The translations under genes were made by a program, and so were the position numbers. A stretch of 64,000 bases of DNA from Cydia pomonella (Eukaryota; Arthropoda; Insecta; Lepidoptera; Tortricidae), in assembly GCF_033807575.1 (NCBI RefSeq), contig NC_084713.1, positions 16,901,389-16,965,388 on the forward strand, written 5' to 3'. This document shows, piece after piece, positions 23,321 through 32,461 of this stretch (positions within the stretch are counted from its first letter, which is position 1; every line of letters starts with the position of its first letter). A model generated the notes under the pieces. It was given only the letters and a program-made list of their open reading frames with translations, searched no databases and had not been told where the DNA came from.

Positions 23321-23811
23321 ATTTGAAGCTTGACGGGCTACAACCACAGTAAAAAAAGAGTTAAATTATTGTGTGTAATTTTACCGTAAAACTAAAACTG
23401 AAGGTTACATGACTCGGAATTATTAATTCATGACAACCTTTACATGCTCGCTACTGTTTGTAATCACGTATTTGCGTGCTGTAGCAGTAACACGACCCGA
23501 ACCTAGCCGCCGCCAAACAATCGGAGTTACGCTCTCATTTTAAAACATTATTCTGAATTAAGATGAAATTTGAGATGAAAATTCATGTAAAAAAAGCAGG
23601 TTAAAGCGGTTAAAGGGAAATTGATAGTTTGTATCGAGACTGTATCGAGAATATATATTTTTCAAGTGAAGTACCTAAAACTTCGAAAAAAATAATGACA
23701 GACAAATTGTACGTCACACGTCATAGCTATTGTCAAATTATTAACTGCTATGTTTGTCTGTTCAATGCTCATATATAATTAAAACAATCAATATGAAAAT
23801 TCTTGCGAACG

Positions 23812-23834
23812 AAGTTGATGTGGGCAACAGCTAG
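23812..23834 (+). mobile_element. Helitron 3' terminus
   Basis: Ends GTGGGCAACAGCTAG followed by T, the CTAG/T boundary of a common lepidopteran Helitron family. The 5' part is not identifiable upstream (23,321-23,811 is otherwise unassigned). A second Helitron begins at the next base. Confidence 0.6.
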
Positions 23835-24476
23835 TCTATCTACATAATTATAGCTATAACAACGTATGTCCTGACTGACTGACTCATCAACACCGAGCCT
23901 AAACTACAAAAGCTAGAAAATTTAATTTTGCACATCAGATTACATTTATAACGTATAATTTTGGTAATTCGGTAATCCCAAAAATCATTTAATAATCATG
24001 CGTATTCCGTTGTAATAAGAATCATTTATCGGAATCATCCGCCTCTTTTTTTAGGATTTTTCCTTTCGGAACTACACGAATACACCTTACAAGAAGAAGA
24101 GATTTTGAAAAACTCAACCCCTAAGGGGTTAAAAGTTTCTATGTGGAACTACTTTAATTTCAAGCTAGGAGCCTGAAACTCCTTAAAAAGGCATTTTATT
24201 AATAAAGAAGAAAAGTAATTTCAGCGTTTTATAAAATTCATCCCCTAAAGTGGTAAAAAAGGAGTCGAGGATTTTGTATCGGGATCAAAATTTTATTTTT
24301 GAGTGAGGGGGTTTAAAACTTCGTAAAAAGACATTGTGACGGATAAAAAAAATGTTTTGTTAAACTATTAGCAAATTATTAACCCTTCTGCTATCTTTTT
24401 ATGCACAATCTTAAATGTTAAGACCCCTATTTTAAGTTTATAGACCAATAGTGGGACCGGATTTTTGCCCTATAAG

Positions 24477-24892
24477 TTTCGATAATTCTAAAGAGTGAAA
24501 AGTGATGTTTATCTGGTATGGGACATATTTTTAAGCATATTTGTAATATATGAAGAAAATTTAGAACGAGCGTTAGATATAAATAAGGTATTTATGTATT
24601 TTTATTGATGAATTTTGAATATTGAATTAAAGTACAAAATTTAAGCATCGTCTTTTATAATATGTATGAGGCTTCATGCTATCAAATTTTTAGAAAAAAA
24701 ATCAACGTGCTAATTTGTCAAACTCAAATTAGCTTATTATTTTGTCAATATTGAATTAAAGTTTGAAAAATCCACAATATCATATCTAAATTCTTAAGTT
24801 AATAGGCAAGGCAAAAAATTAGAAGAATAGGATATGTGCTTTACAATTAATATGCGTTTTTTGTCCTGTAAGATCTAATATTGAATTAAAGT
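24477..24892 (+). repeat. left subterminal motif array (129-bp phase)
   Basis: AATATTGAATTAAAGT occurs exactly at 24,618, 24,747 and 24,877, and a variant GTTTCGATAATTCTAAAG at 24,477. Spacer sequences between motifs are not similar to each other, so this is not an ordinary tandem repeat. Confidence 0.8.
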
Positions 24893-25015
24893 CCGTAGAG
24901 ATAAGTCTATTACTATAAAATAATATATGCAGCCATTTTATGGAAAGTAAGAAATATCTGTGTGTAGCTTGCATTGTAATAGTAAAATCAACTTAAAAAG
25001 GCGCGAAATTCATCA

Positions 25016-25137
25016 CCACGCCGCGCTGGTCCGTCAACATGTCGGCTCGGCGCGCGGGAGCCTATCGTAGCCGACCTAGTGAGCGATAGATACCTCGCCC
25101 CGCCCGCGCCCCCCGCTCAGCTTCGCAAGCGCTGTTT
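25016..25137. other. GC-rich block inside left end
   Basis: A sharply GC-rich, CpG-rich stretch (CCGCGCTGGTCCG, GGCTCGGCGCGCGGGAG, CCCCGCCCGCGCCCCCCGC) in AT-rich surroundings, between the motif array and the ATG at 25,242. It may have been the element's promoter region; a comparable block sits at 29,425-29,523. Confidence 0.6.
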
Positions 25138-25241
25138 GTATTTTCTTTCAAATCATTCATTTGTTTGTTTATCGTGCACATAAATTAGATGCGGACATTA
25201 CATGAATTTAATTATAGAATAAAAGTTAATATGACTTCAAA

Positions 25242-25680
25242 ATGAGTGAAAAATGTTTGATATGTGTACTGTACTGACTTAGTAACAGAGAAAAAACGAG
25301 GAATTGAGCAGCTAATAACTGCGAGCAAATAATCTTTCTTGGTGATGGGAAAGTTAAATATTTCTACGGGAAGGAGGAACTACGTTTCCATAAAAAGTGT
25401 AGATTATACATTGAGTCGAAGGCTATACCGGCGTACAAAAGACTAATGGAGGTGGCATCAGAGGGCTTACAGCGAACCACGTTCGACGTGTTGCCTCCCT
25501 GTCATACTTACGTACGAATTTACAAGTGCGACAGAGAGGTAACACGTCGAACGTGGTTCGCGATAATCCCTCAAATGTACAGCCAAGTGACGATGATGAA
25601 AATTACATTTTCAAAACTTTTGTCTTTTGTTACCATTGTGTTAGCCACCTGTACTTACTTTCAACATATATTAGTAGTTT
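25242..25680 (+). pseudogene. decayed Cys-rich N-terminal coding fragment
   Basis: From the ATG at 25,242 the peptide MSEKCLICVLY is followed, after a frameshift, by TDLVTEKKRGIEQLITAS. After another frameshift comes a run of about 50 codons including GDGKVKYFYGKEELRFHKKC and RLYIESKAIPAYKRL. A MITE (25,461-25,572) then breaks the frame, and DDENYIFKTFVFCYHC resumes beyond it. The spacing CLIC...HKKC, then FKTFVFCYHC suggests zinc-binding Cys/His clusters. It recalls the N-terminal region of large uncharacterised insect proteins, but I cannot name the family. Its position just inside the left end suggests it was the element's own gene. Confidence 0.5.
25461..25572. mobile_element. palindromic MITE, GAGGGCCTACCGCGAAC family
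   Basis: Arms GAGGGCTTACAGCGAACCAC...CGACGTGTT and AACACGTCGAACGTGGTTCG...CCCTC enclose TACTTACGTACGAATTTACA. The second copy is at 63,107-63,215. It is inserted in the decayed coding fragment. Confidence 0.8.
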
Positions 25681-25701
25681 ATGTTACTGCTACATAATAA
25701 A

Positions 25702-25783
25702 AGGCATTAAAATACAAGAGTGTGGGCTTAGGAAACGAACGAAGTGAGTTTCTTAAAAAGATCACACGAGTGTTTTAATGCCT
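25702..25783. mobile_element. hairpin repeat AGGCATTAAAA...TTTTAATGCC
   Basis: About 82 bp with inverted ends AGGCATTAAAA/TTTTAATGCCT and inner inverted segments TTAGGAAACGAACG and GTTTCTTAAAAAG. A sequence type I recall in Lepidoptera. Confidence 0.6.
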
Positions 25784-25788
25784 AATTA

Positions 25789-26246
25789 TCTTATACCTTT
25801 AAACGAGCAATTCTTGTATATATATATTTCCGGGATCTCGGAAACGGCTCTAACGATTTTGGTGAAATTTGGTATATGGGGGTTTTTGGGGGTTAACAAT
25901 CGATCTAGATTAGTCTTATGTTTGGGAAAACGCGTGTTTTCGAGTTTTCATGCGTTTTTCTTTCGACGCAGAATATGGTCGCTAATTTCGTGCTGCCGGC
26001 CACTGTCCGTCTGGTCCAGCGGGTTAAGACGCGGACTGCTAAACGAGTGTTACGGGTTCGAATCTCGCCTGGTGACTAACTTTTGTTTTTTTTTATATGT
26101 TCAATTTTACATATAATTTTTTAATTTTTATTGTTTTAGACAAGTTTAATTTAGTAAAAGAATGTAGTTAAGATTATCACCTATACACCACCATATTACA
26201 ATAAATAGTTAGTTATAACCGAGCAAAGCTCGGTCGCCCAGGTACT
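25789..26246 (+). mobile_element. Helitron/Helentron-like element with tRNA-like module, copy 1
   Basis: Starts TCTTATACCTTTAAACGAGC after A, contains TTGGTATATGGGGGTTTTTG and CGCGTGTTTTCGAGTTTTCA, and ends with a hairpin CCGAG-CAAAG-CTCGG eight bases before GGTACT. A TC start with a GC hairpin close to the 3' end is the Helitron/Helentron pattern. No Rep/helicase frame. A near-identical copy lies at 28,140-28,703. Confidence 0.65.
26005..26076 (+). other. tRNA-Ser-like module with Pol III A and B boxes
   Basis: TGGTCCAGCGG fits the A-box consensus and GGTTCGAATCT the B box. GGACTGCTAA resembles the anticodon arm of tRNA-Ser(GCT). A T-rich run (TTTTGTTTTTTTT) follows and could end Pol III transcription. 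The acceptor and anticodon stems do not pair, so this is not a working tRNA gene. Confidence 0.5.
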
Positions 26247-26296
26247 GTATAGTTATTGCAGGTAGTTCGCAATCACATTTTTAGCACAGGCATTAT

Positions 26297-26612
26297 AAGA
26301 GAGGTATGGGCATTGTAAATGTCATCTGGCTCTGTGTGGTAGGGCACAGCACAGCGGATGTCATTCCAGATCTAGAGCAGAACCCAACTGGGGAAGTACC
26401 TCCACCTTACAGAAAATCGCAGCCAAATAACACTAGACCCTACTCATAGTGTTGTGTTCCTGCCGGTGAGTAAGGTTGCCAGAGCTCAACGAGGGGTGGG
26501 AGGGTGTTAGGGTCGGCAACGCACATGTAACTCCTCTGGAGTTGCAGGCGTACATAGGCTACGGATACTGCTTACCATCAGGCATGCTTGTTTGCCACCG
26601 ACGTAGTATAAA
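26297..26612 (+). repeat. LINE-tailed short interspersed repeat, copy 2
   Basis: Same order of segments as copy 1 at 13,845: GGGCATTGTAAATGTCATCT, CAGCGGATGTCATTCCAGAT, GCCAAATAACACTAGACCCT and the tail TTGTTTGCCACCGACGTAGT, followed by an A-rich stretch. Confidence 0.75.
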
Positions 26613-26861
26613 AATAAATAAAAAAAAACACACAATTAAAATTTTCATACATGTGCTAATTATTTGTCTCAGTGTAAACAAAAATATATCATAATTATGA
26701 TATCAATTTTCAAATTCAAAATGGCGGACATGTTTTATAACTTATTTTAAGAAATTATGAGTAGTTTAAGACTTTAAAAAGCAAGAAATTGTTTCTTGCT
26801 TCTGTTTGTATATGTATCATGTAGTATTTGATGTTTTCATTATTTTTGAAAGTCCTCAGGG

Positions 26862-27690
26862 TGCCGATTACGAAAATGACATCCATTATGGAACCCAAGA
26901 TGGCGGACATTCATTTTTCTTAAAAATCGGTATGGGTGTCATCTCCGAGGTTCTTCGAGGTTCCGATTACGAAAATGACGTCCATTTTGCAATCCAAGAT
27001 GGCGAACATTATTTTTTCTTAAAAATCGATATGGGTGTCATCTCCGAGGTTCCTCGGGGATCCGATTACGAAAATGACGTTCATTTTGAAATCCAAGATG
27101 GCGGAAATTATTTTTTCTTAAGTCGATATGGGTGTCATATCCGAGGTTCCTCGGGATTCCGATTACGAAAATGACGTTCATTTTGAAATCCAAGATGGCG
27201 AACATTATTTTTTCTTAAAAATCGATATGGGTGTCATCTCCGAGGTTCCTCGGGGATCCGATTACGAAAATGACGTTCATTTTGAAATCCAAGATGGCCG
27301 AAATTATTTTTTCTTAAGTCGATATGGGTGTCATATCCGAGGAACCTCGGGATTCCGATTACGAAAATGACGTTCATTTTGAAATCCAAGATGGCGGACA
27401 TTAATTTTTCTTAAAAATCGATATGGGTGTCATCTCCGAGGTTCCTCGGGGATCCGATTACGAAAATGACGTTCATTTTGAAATCCAAGATGGCGGAAAT
27501 TATTTTTTCTTAAAAGTCGATATGGGTGTCATATCCGAGGTTCCTCGGGATTCCGATTACGAAAATGACGTCTATTTTGAAATCCAAGATGGCGGACATT
27601 AATTTTTCTTAAAAATCGATATGGGTGTCATCTCCGAGGTTCCTCGGGGTTGGAATTACAAAAATGACGTCAATTTTGGCGGTTCTTGTT
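26862..27690. repeat. 99-bp satellite array, nine units
   Basis: GATTACGAAAATGAC starts at 26,866, 26,965, 27,064, 27,161, 27,260, 27,357, 27,456 and 27,555, with a diverged ninth near 27,654. Units alternate between CGGGGATCCGATTACG and CGGGATTCCGATTACG forms, giving a higher-order dimer of about 197 bp. Most units carry CCAAGATGGCGGA, close to the YY1/Pleiohomeotic-type CCAT core. The long frames across the array exist because 99 is divisible by three and are not evidence of a gene. Confidence 0.85.
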
Positions 27691-27960
27691 GGTGCAGATT
27701 TCAAAAATAGAGACCATTTTAGAATTAAAGGTGGTTGATATCACGGCTACACACATCGACACCCATTTCAAAAAGTAGCGTCCGCCATATTTATTTTCAA
27801 AATAGATGCCATTTTTGAAATCCACACCCCTAAAAACCCAGAAAACAACACCCATGACGACTTTTTCAAAAAAGTGACGTCCGCCATCTTTATTTCCAAA
27901 ATGGACGTCATTTGTAAAATTTGTACACATACATCATACAACATGAAAACTAAAAACATT
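27691..27960. repeat. diverged inverted units of the satellite
   Basis: CGTCCGCCATCTTTATTTCC and GCGTCCGCCATATTTATTTT carry the same GGCGGA core in inverted orientation with AAAATGGACGTCATTT, so the array switches strand here. Confidence 0.5.
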
Positions 27961-28139
27961 TCCATCCTCTTTTGGGCAGTTGTGTAAGTCTGTGATAACC
28001 CTAGGTAGGTACGGAGACCTTGAGCGGTGTCGGCATTTACGCAAACATCAAAGGCGTCGGCCCACTGTTACTTTTTACACTGTGCTTTTAGTGTGTAAAC
28101 GAAAACGTCACATGATATATCAAAAGAAAAGTTATTTTA

Positions 28140-28703
28140 TCTTATACCTTTAAACGAGCAATTCTTGTATATATATATATTTCTGTGATCTCGGAAACGC
28201 CTCTAACGATTTCGCTGAAATTTGGTATATAGGGGTTTTTGGGGGTATACAATCTATCTAGATTAGTCTTATGTTTGGGAAAACGCGTGTTTTCGAGTTT
28301 TCATGCGTTTTTCTTTCGACGCAGAATATGGTCACTAATTTCGTGTTGCCGGCCACTGTCCGTCTGGTCCAGCGGGTTAAGACGCGGGCTGCTAAACGAG
28401 TGTTACGGGTTCAAATCTCGCCCGGTGACTAACTTTTGTTTTTTTTTATATGTTCTAGTTTACATATAATTTTTTAATTTTTATTGTTTTACACAAGTTT
28501 AATTTAGTAAAAAAAAATGACCTATGTAATAAGAGAAATCGACAATAGATGGCGTTACTCTGTGACAAGTGCTGTAAGGTTAAAATCGATTGTAAATAAT
28601 AATAATTGTCAGTTCACATTTTACTTTTTAAGTTTATGTAGATTATCACCACCATATTACAATAAATAGTTATAACCGAGCAAAGCTCGGTCGCCCAGGT
28701 ACT
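28140..28703 (+). mobile_element. Helitron/Helentron-like element with tRNA-like module, copy 2
   Basis: Same start, tRNA-like block (28,358-28,430) and terminal hairpin as copy 1. It holds about 110 bp near 28,510-28,625 that copy 1 lacks. Its B box reads GGTTCAAATCT, one change from copy 1. Confidence 0.65.
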
Positions 28704-28720
28704 ATATTACTAACTGTACT

Positions 28721-28829
28721 AGGTTGCCTTTTTAACAAGTTGGTCCAGTCCATGGTAGCCTACATTTTATATAAAAATCGGTTAATCTAGGCGACCATTA
28801 ACTGGACCAACTTTTTTAATACGGCAACT
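28721..28829. mobile_element. palindromic repeat, AGTTGGTCCAGT arms
   Basis: GGTTGCCTTTTTAACAAGTT GGTCCAGT at the left is inverted at 28,801-28,828. A further AAGGCAACCT near 28,902 suggests the element once extended further. Confidence 0.65.
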
Positions 28830-29179
28830 TTCAAATAAGCTTTCATTTGATATATTATACGATGAAATAACAAACAAAAAAACTATCCGTACGCAATCTT
28901 ACAAGGCAACCTACTTGAAATGTATCACTGTGAATTTTGTCTTACATTTATTTCTTATCAGAAATAAATAACATGAGGGTGCATATACCTTATAACGTAT
29001 CTCTATATAACTATCGGTTATCAATATTAGCATTAGCGGTTAACAACAACATTCCCCTTAAAACAAATAACTATCGCGAGGACAATACCAAGTCCAAACA
29101 TCTGAAAAAAATCGGGAAAGAAAAGCTGCAACTGGATTTTAAAATGGTACAAGGAAGGGTGGTCATCTGTATGAGAATG

Positions 29180-29298
29180 TGTTTTTTTTTTGTCTCTATT
29201 TGACCCAATGGTTGACTGGTAGAGAATGCCTTTTGGCATTAAGTCCGCCATTTGTGTTTTTTTTTGTTTGTGCAATAAAGTTTAAATAAATAAATAAT
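29180..29298 (+). repeat. LINE 3' tail (GGCATTAAGTCCGCC) with (TAAA)n
   Basis: ACTGGTAGAGAATGCCTTTT, GGCATTAAGTCCGCC and GTGCAATAAAGTTTAAATAA make a 3' end I recall from lepidopteran LINEs. No coding part retained; 28,930-29,180 upstream is unassigned. Confidence 0.55.
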
Positions 29299-29317
29299 AT
29301 TCATGTAACGCGATAAC

Positions 29318-29353
29318 GAATTTTACGTGAACGAAACCGCGGGCAATACCTAT
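29318..29353 (+). mobile_element. possible Helitron 3' terminus
   Basis: TTTTACGTGAACGAAACCGC then GGGCAATACCTAT resembles the CACGCGGACGAAGTCGCGGG...CTAG end of the local Helitron family. The 5' part was not found. Confidence 0.4.
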
Positions 29354-29424
29354 TATAGTAACAACAAAATAACAATTTTCTATTGCTATTAATTTAAAAC
29401 ACGCTTTAGGAATTTTTTTGATGG

Positions 29425-29523
29425 ACCGTAGACGCAGTCAAGGACACCCCGCTCCCCACTACCGTTGGTCGCTGCCTCCTGCCACAGCGCGCGGCGCGCG
29501 CAAACTTGCCGCGCGTTTGAAAC
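29425..29523. other. GC-rich block inside right end
   Basis: CGCGCGGCGCGCGCAAACTT and GCCGCGCG lie 565 bp from the right terminus, mirroring the left block 575 bp from its terminus. TATATAA (29,534-29,540) and an initiator-like ATCAGT (29,558-29,563) follow on the plus strand, 27 bp apart, so a promoter pointing outward is possible. Confidence 0.5.
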
Positions 29524-29650
29524 GTAACGTATTTATATAAGCAAGGAATGCATACATATCAGTAATGAGTGTCGCCGTGATTTTATATTTCTAAATTTTT
29601 GTTTAGTAACTGAGATCATTGTTGATGATCGATTATTATTAACTCTACAA

Positions 29651-30063
29651 ACTTTAATTCAATATTAGCTATACTGCTTAACCTGAAATCAATATCTAGA
29701 CGAGCACATTGTCTACATGTCTAACTTTTTACTAGAATACTAAGTTGATCCATAATATCGTAATTTTGCAATATCAGCAACTCTAATTCTATATTTACAA
29801 AATAACTCGTGTTTTTACGTTTACCAGAAAGCAGCTGTTCCAGATTTCTAAAAACTGAAAATTGTACATAAATTGAAGTGTTATTCGATATGCTAAAGTT
29901 TTCTGTAACTTTAATTCTATATTTACTTAGTTATTAGCAAAAATTAAAATATTTAAATATAACCGAAAGCTCAACCTTAAAATTTCTAACTTTTTACCAA
30001 AGTATTATTTAACATACTCCCAATGACATATCAAAAAAGAAAAAACTTTAATATTATCGAAAC
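29651..30063 (-). repeat. right subterminal motif array (129-bp phase)
   Basis: On the minus strand AATATTGAATTAAAGT is exact at 29,651-29,666, with variants AATATAGAATTAGAGT (29,780-29,795) and AATATAGAATTAAAGT (29,908-29,923) and the terminal GTTTCGATAATATTAAAG (30,046-30,063). Distances from the right terminus match the left array to within about 14 bp. Confidence 0.8.
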
Positions 30064-30200
30064 CCATTTTTGTTCAACCGCTGGTCTATTACCTTTATCA
30101 TTAATTTTAAGTTTATTTATAATCTATTTTTATTAACATGCAGAATATACCAAAACCAACATAAAAAATCTACACGTAGGAAGTCGCGGGCAACGGCTAG

Positions 30201-31214
30201 TATGAAGAAATGCAGAAAATGTGGTATGCTTTCCTGCAGAAAATTGAGCTTCACGGACCTTGTATTTATTTAGTTAAAAACTTTAAATGAGCCTTCATTA
30301 ATGTAAAACTGTACATACTTAACTTTGGTATACCTTTTAGAATTTACGTTAAAATTATGAATTTAATTGTGTTACGTTAACTTGTATAAACTGTGTCGTA
30401 TTAGATTAACGATAAAACTGTAAAGGGTATTATTACGAGTAGTATTTAATAGAGTAGGCTTTAATACAATATTTAACTGCCTGCGTGTGTTTCTATCATT
30501 TTATGGAATGCTTAATGAAAAGTTTTTTTGGTGGTATCAGTTGGTCCGGTTTGTTTTGGGAATAAAATATCTATTTAAACCCATTGGATTAAAGCAATAG
30601 AAAATTCAGAAACGACAGTCAGTCAGGTTACTTAAAATATGAAACTGAGATTTAGTATTTTTTATAATATCCTTTTTTTAGTGTCCAATTTATTATAATG
30701 ACTTGCTTATTGTCTATCTATTTACTCTTATCATCATAACTTAAGAGCTTTGCTCTTGTCGGTGGAGTAATCGCCAATTATTTCTGTGCCAGTATTTTAA
30801 TTTTCTAAGTTCTTTCCTATTTCTAATTGTATTTAATAAGAATCGCTTTTCTCTTAGCATACTCAGAACTTCTTGATTCGTCTTACTTTCAGTCCAGCTA
30901 TTAAACTATAATTTGTTATAAAATTCAACACGTGTCATCATCCCAATTATTATTTTTATAATACAATCATTATTTTGTTTCTGCAATACTACTGACGTAT
31001 TTTGCAATCATTTTTGATAACGGTAACCGATTTTTTTAGTTTAATAACAACATAAATCAATGCATGTTTATTGTCGTCATAATCTCAACAATGATAGCCT
31101 TGTTTATTTTGATGTTTGAACGCAAAATGGATAACGCTAAACGTCCGCATAGTACCAAGTTATATTATATCATAAATATATTTTTTTCTTTTTAAATAGT
31201 TTTAAGCTAGTTAT
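30201..31214. other. AT-rich stretch, no gene seen
   Basis: No recognisable protein, RNA or repeat. Confidence 0.4.
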
Positions 31215-31677
31215 AGTAACACCACTGTATATATCCATTATGTATATACGGTTGTTATATACAAAATATGTTGACCCTAAATTATAATCTTCTTTCCATC
31301 CTGTTACCCCCTGCTGGGGTGTAGGGCTCAAACCATTTTCTTCCACTGACTCCGGTCCTGGCCAGCTTGGGTAACCTCCTCCCATCCCATCCCCAATACA
31401 CAGCTACATTACACAACTAAATTATAGTAAAAAACTTAAAATTAATAATATATGTAAACTTAAAATAAGGGTCTTATAAATAGAAAACGTGTCCTCCCAA
31501 CAACAACAACGTCGTTAATCCCAATAAGGCCTAGTTTACCCTCTTGGTTAGAAGGGCAGATGGCAGTCGCTTTCGTAAAAAATGGTGCCCACGCCAATTC
31601 TTGAGATTAGTTGCCAATTGGACCCCAGGCTCCTATGACCTGTGGAAAAATGCCGGGACAACACGAGGACGAAGATG
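31215..31677 (+). repeat. LINE 3' tail, interrupted copy
   Basis: AGTAACACCACTGTATATAT at the start and CGTCGTTAATCCCAATAAGG, GCAGATGGCAGTCGCTTTCG, ATGCCGGGACAACACGAGG at the end match 59,306-59,592 in the same order. About 190 bp between 31,252 and 31,436 is foreign. Confidence 0.6.
31270..31400 (-). repeat. nested LINE tail (CCCCTGCTGGGGTGTAGGGC)
   Basis: CTTCTTTCCATCCTGTTACC, CCCTGCTGGGGTGTAGGGCT and TTCCACTGACTCCGGTCCTG make a segment I recall as the minus strand of another lepidopteran LINE end. It splits the tail above. Confidence 0.5.
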
Positions 31678-32461
31678 ACATTGGTTGTTGCATGAACCAC
31701 AAATGGTTTAAGAAATAATGTTTGTGGGCAGGTACCTATATACTATATTATATACTTATAGACAAACAAAAGATGTTTTAGGATGTCTTTACCCCCTAGC
31801 GCTCATAAATAAGTATTTATCGATGATCTGGTACATTATTGGTGATTTGGTATGGTTTATTTTTACAGTATATTCATTTATCTTTTTCCTGTTCCGTGTT
31901 AGTTGTTCTAAGATCTTGGTCAGCATATTAAAATAGATCTCGAAAAATAACTTATCGCTTGTAACCTTTAATATTAAAATTTAATGATGTCGCAAGCCCC
32001 TCTCTATATAAGGTCCCGAACTCGACCTAATTTATCATTCAAAATTCATTAACTGCAAAACGAGCAGCTGTTCTCGGCCATCAATCTGCACATTACCGAT
32101 GGCTTGTAAGAAACAAATCCCCTTACCGATTAACACTGTTAACCCGAATGATTGTTCCTGCGGGATAATTCGTTTCATTAGTTAGTAATAGTTTTCTCTG
32201 GATCGAGTTTAATTAAACTTTCCTCCAGGAAAGTGGCTGAGTGTTGAGAAATACGGTTCAAAAAGAGTTATTGCTATGTCTGCATTGGGGAAAGTAGAAA
32301 AGGTAAGGTGGAAAAATTAACTTTTATTACGCGCAGAACAGTAAAATTTTACAGTTTTTAAACAGGTTTTCTTTGTTTGTTCTAAGATCATACAAGGGCG
32401 GGCTGATATAAAACCGGAACCGCCAGTAAGTATACAAATAATGATAAATAATTCTTCTTTA
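31678..32461. other. no gene or repeat recognised
   Basis: AT-rich; short frames only. Confidence 0.4.

Larger units (their letters stand above)
24441..30088. mobile_element. 5.65-kb TIR element with phased subterminal motifs, superfamily unknown
   Basis: The left end TAGACCAATAGTGGGACC and the right end (reverse complement TAGACCAGCGGTTGAAC) are imperfect inverted repeats. Both continue inward to GTTTCGATAAT-TAAAG. TTA flanks both sides (24,438-24,440 and 30,089-30,091); TA is an alternative duplication. Each end carries four 16-mers about 129 bp apart and, at about 570 bp from the terminus, a GC-rich block. Inside the left block a decayed Cys-rich frame starts. The rest of the interior consists of younger insertions. 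TTA would fit PIF/Harbinger and TA Tc1/mariner, but neither explains the motif arrays. Confidence 0.6.
23835..30200 (+). mobile_element. non-autonomous Helitron split by a large insertion
   Basis: Starts TCTATCTACATAATTATAGC with GTCCTGACTGACTGACTCAT shortly after, and ends AAGTCGCGGGCAACGGCTAG at 30,200 before T. Between 24,060 and 24,360 are two units of the CCCCTAAGGGGTTAAAAG minisatellite that also fills the Helitron at 57,326. Subtracting the 24,441-30,088 insertion leaves a Helitron of about 715 bp. No Rep/helicase coding. That both ends belong to one copy is inference. Confidence 0.55.

Noticed and set aside
24477..24892. CRISPR-like array (short repeats with differing spacers)
   Set aside because: The DNA is eukaryotic, spacers are about 113 bp, only four repeats exist and the same motif is mirrored at the other end of a transposon.
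26005..26076. Functional tRNA-Ser gene
   Set aside because: A and B boxes are present, but the acceptor and anticodon stems do not pair, and the same module recurs in a second transposon copy.
26806..27370. Repetitive protein with a 33-residue repeat (DYENDVHFEIQDG)
   Set aside because: The 99-bp satellite unit is divisible by three, so any open frame stays open. Units of 97 bp break it, and no start, splice or domain evidence exists.
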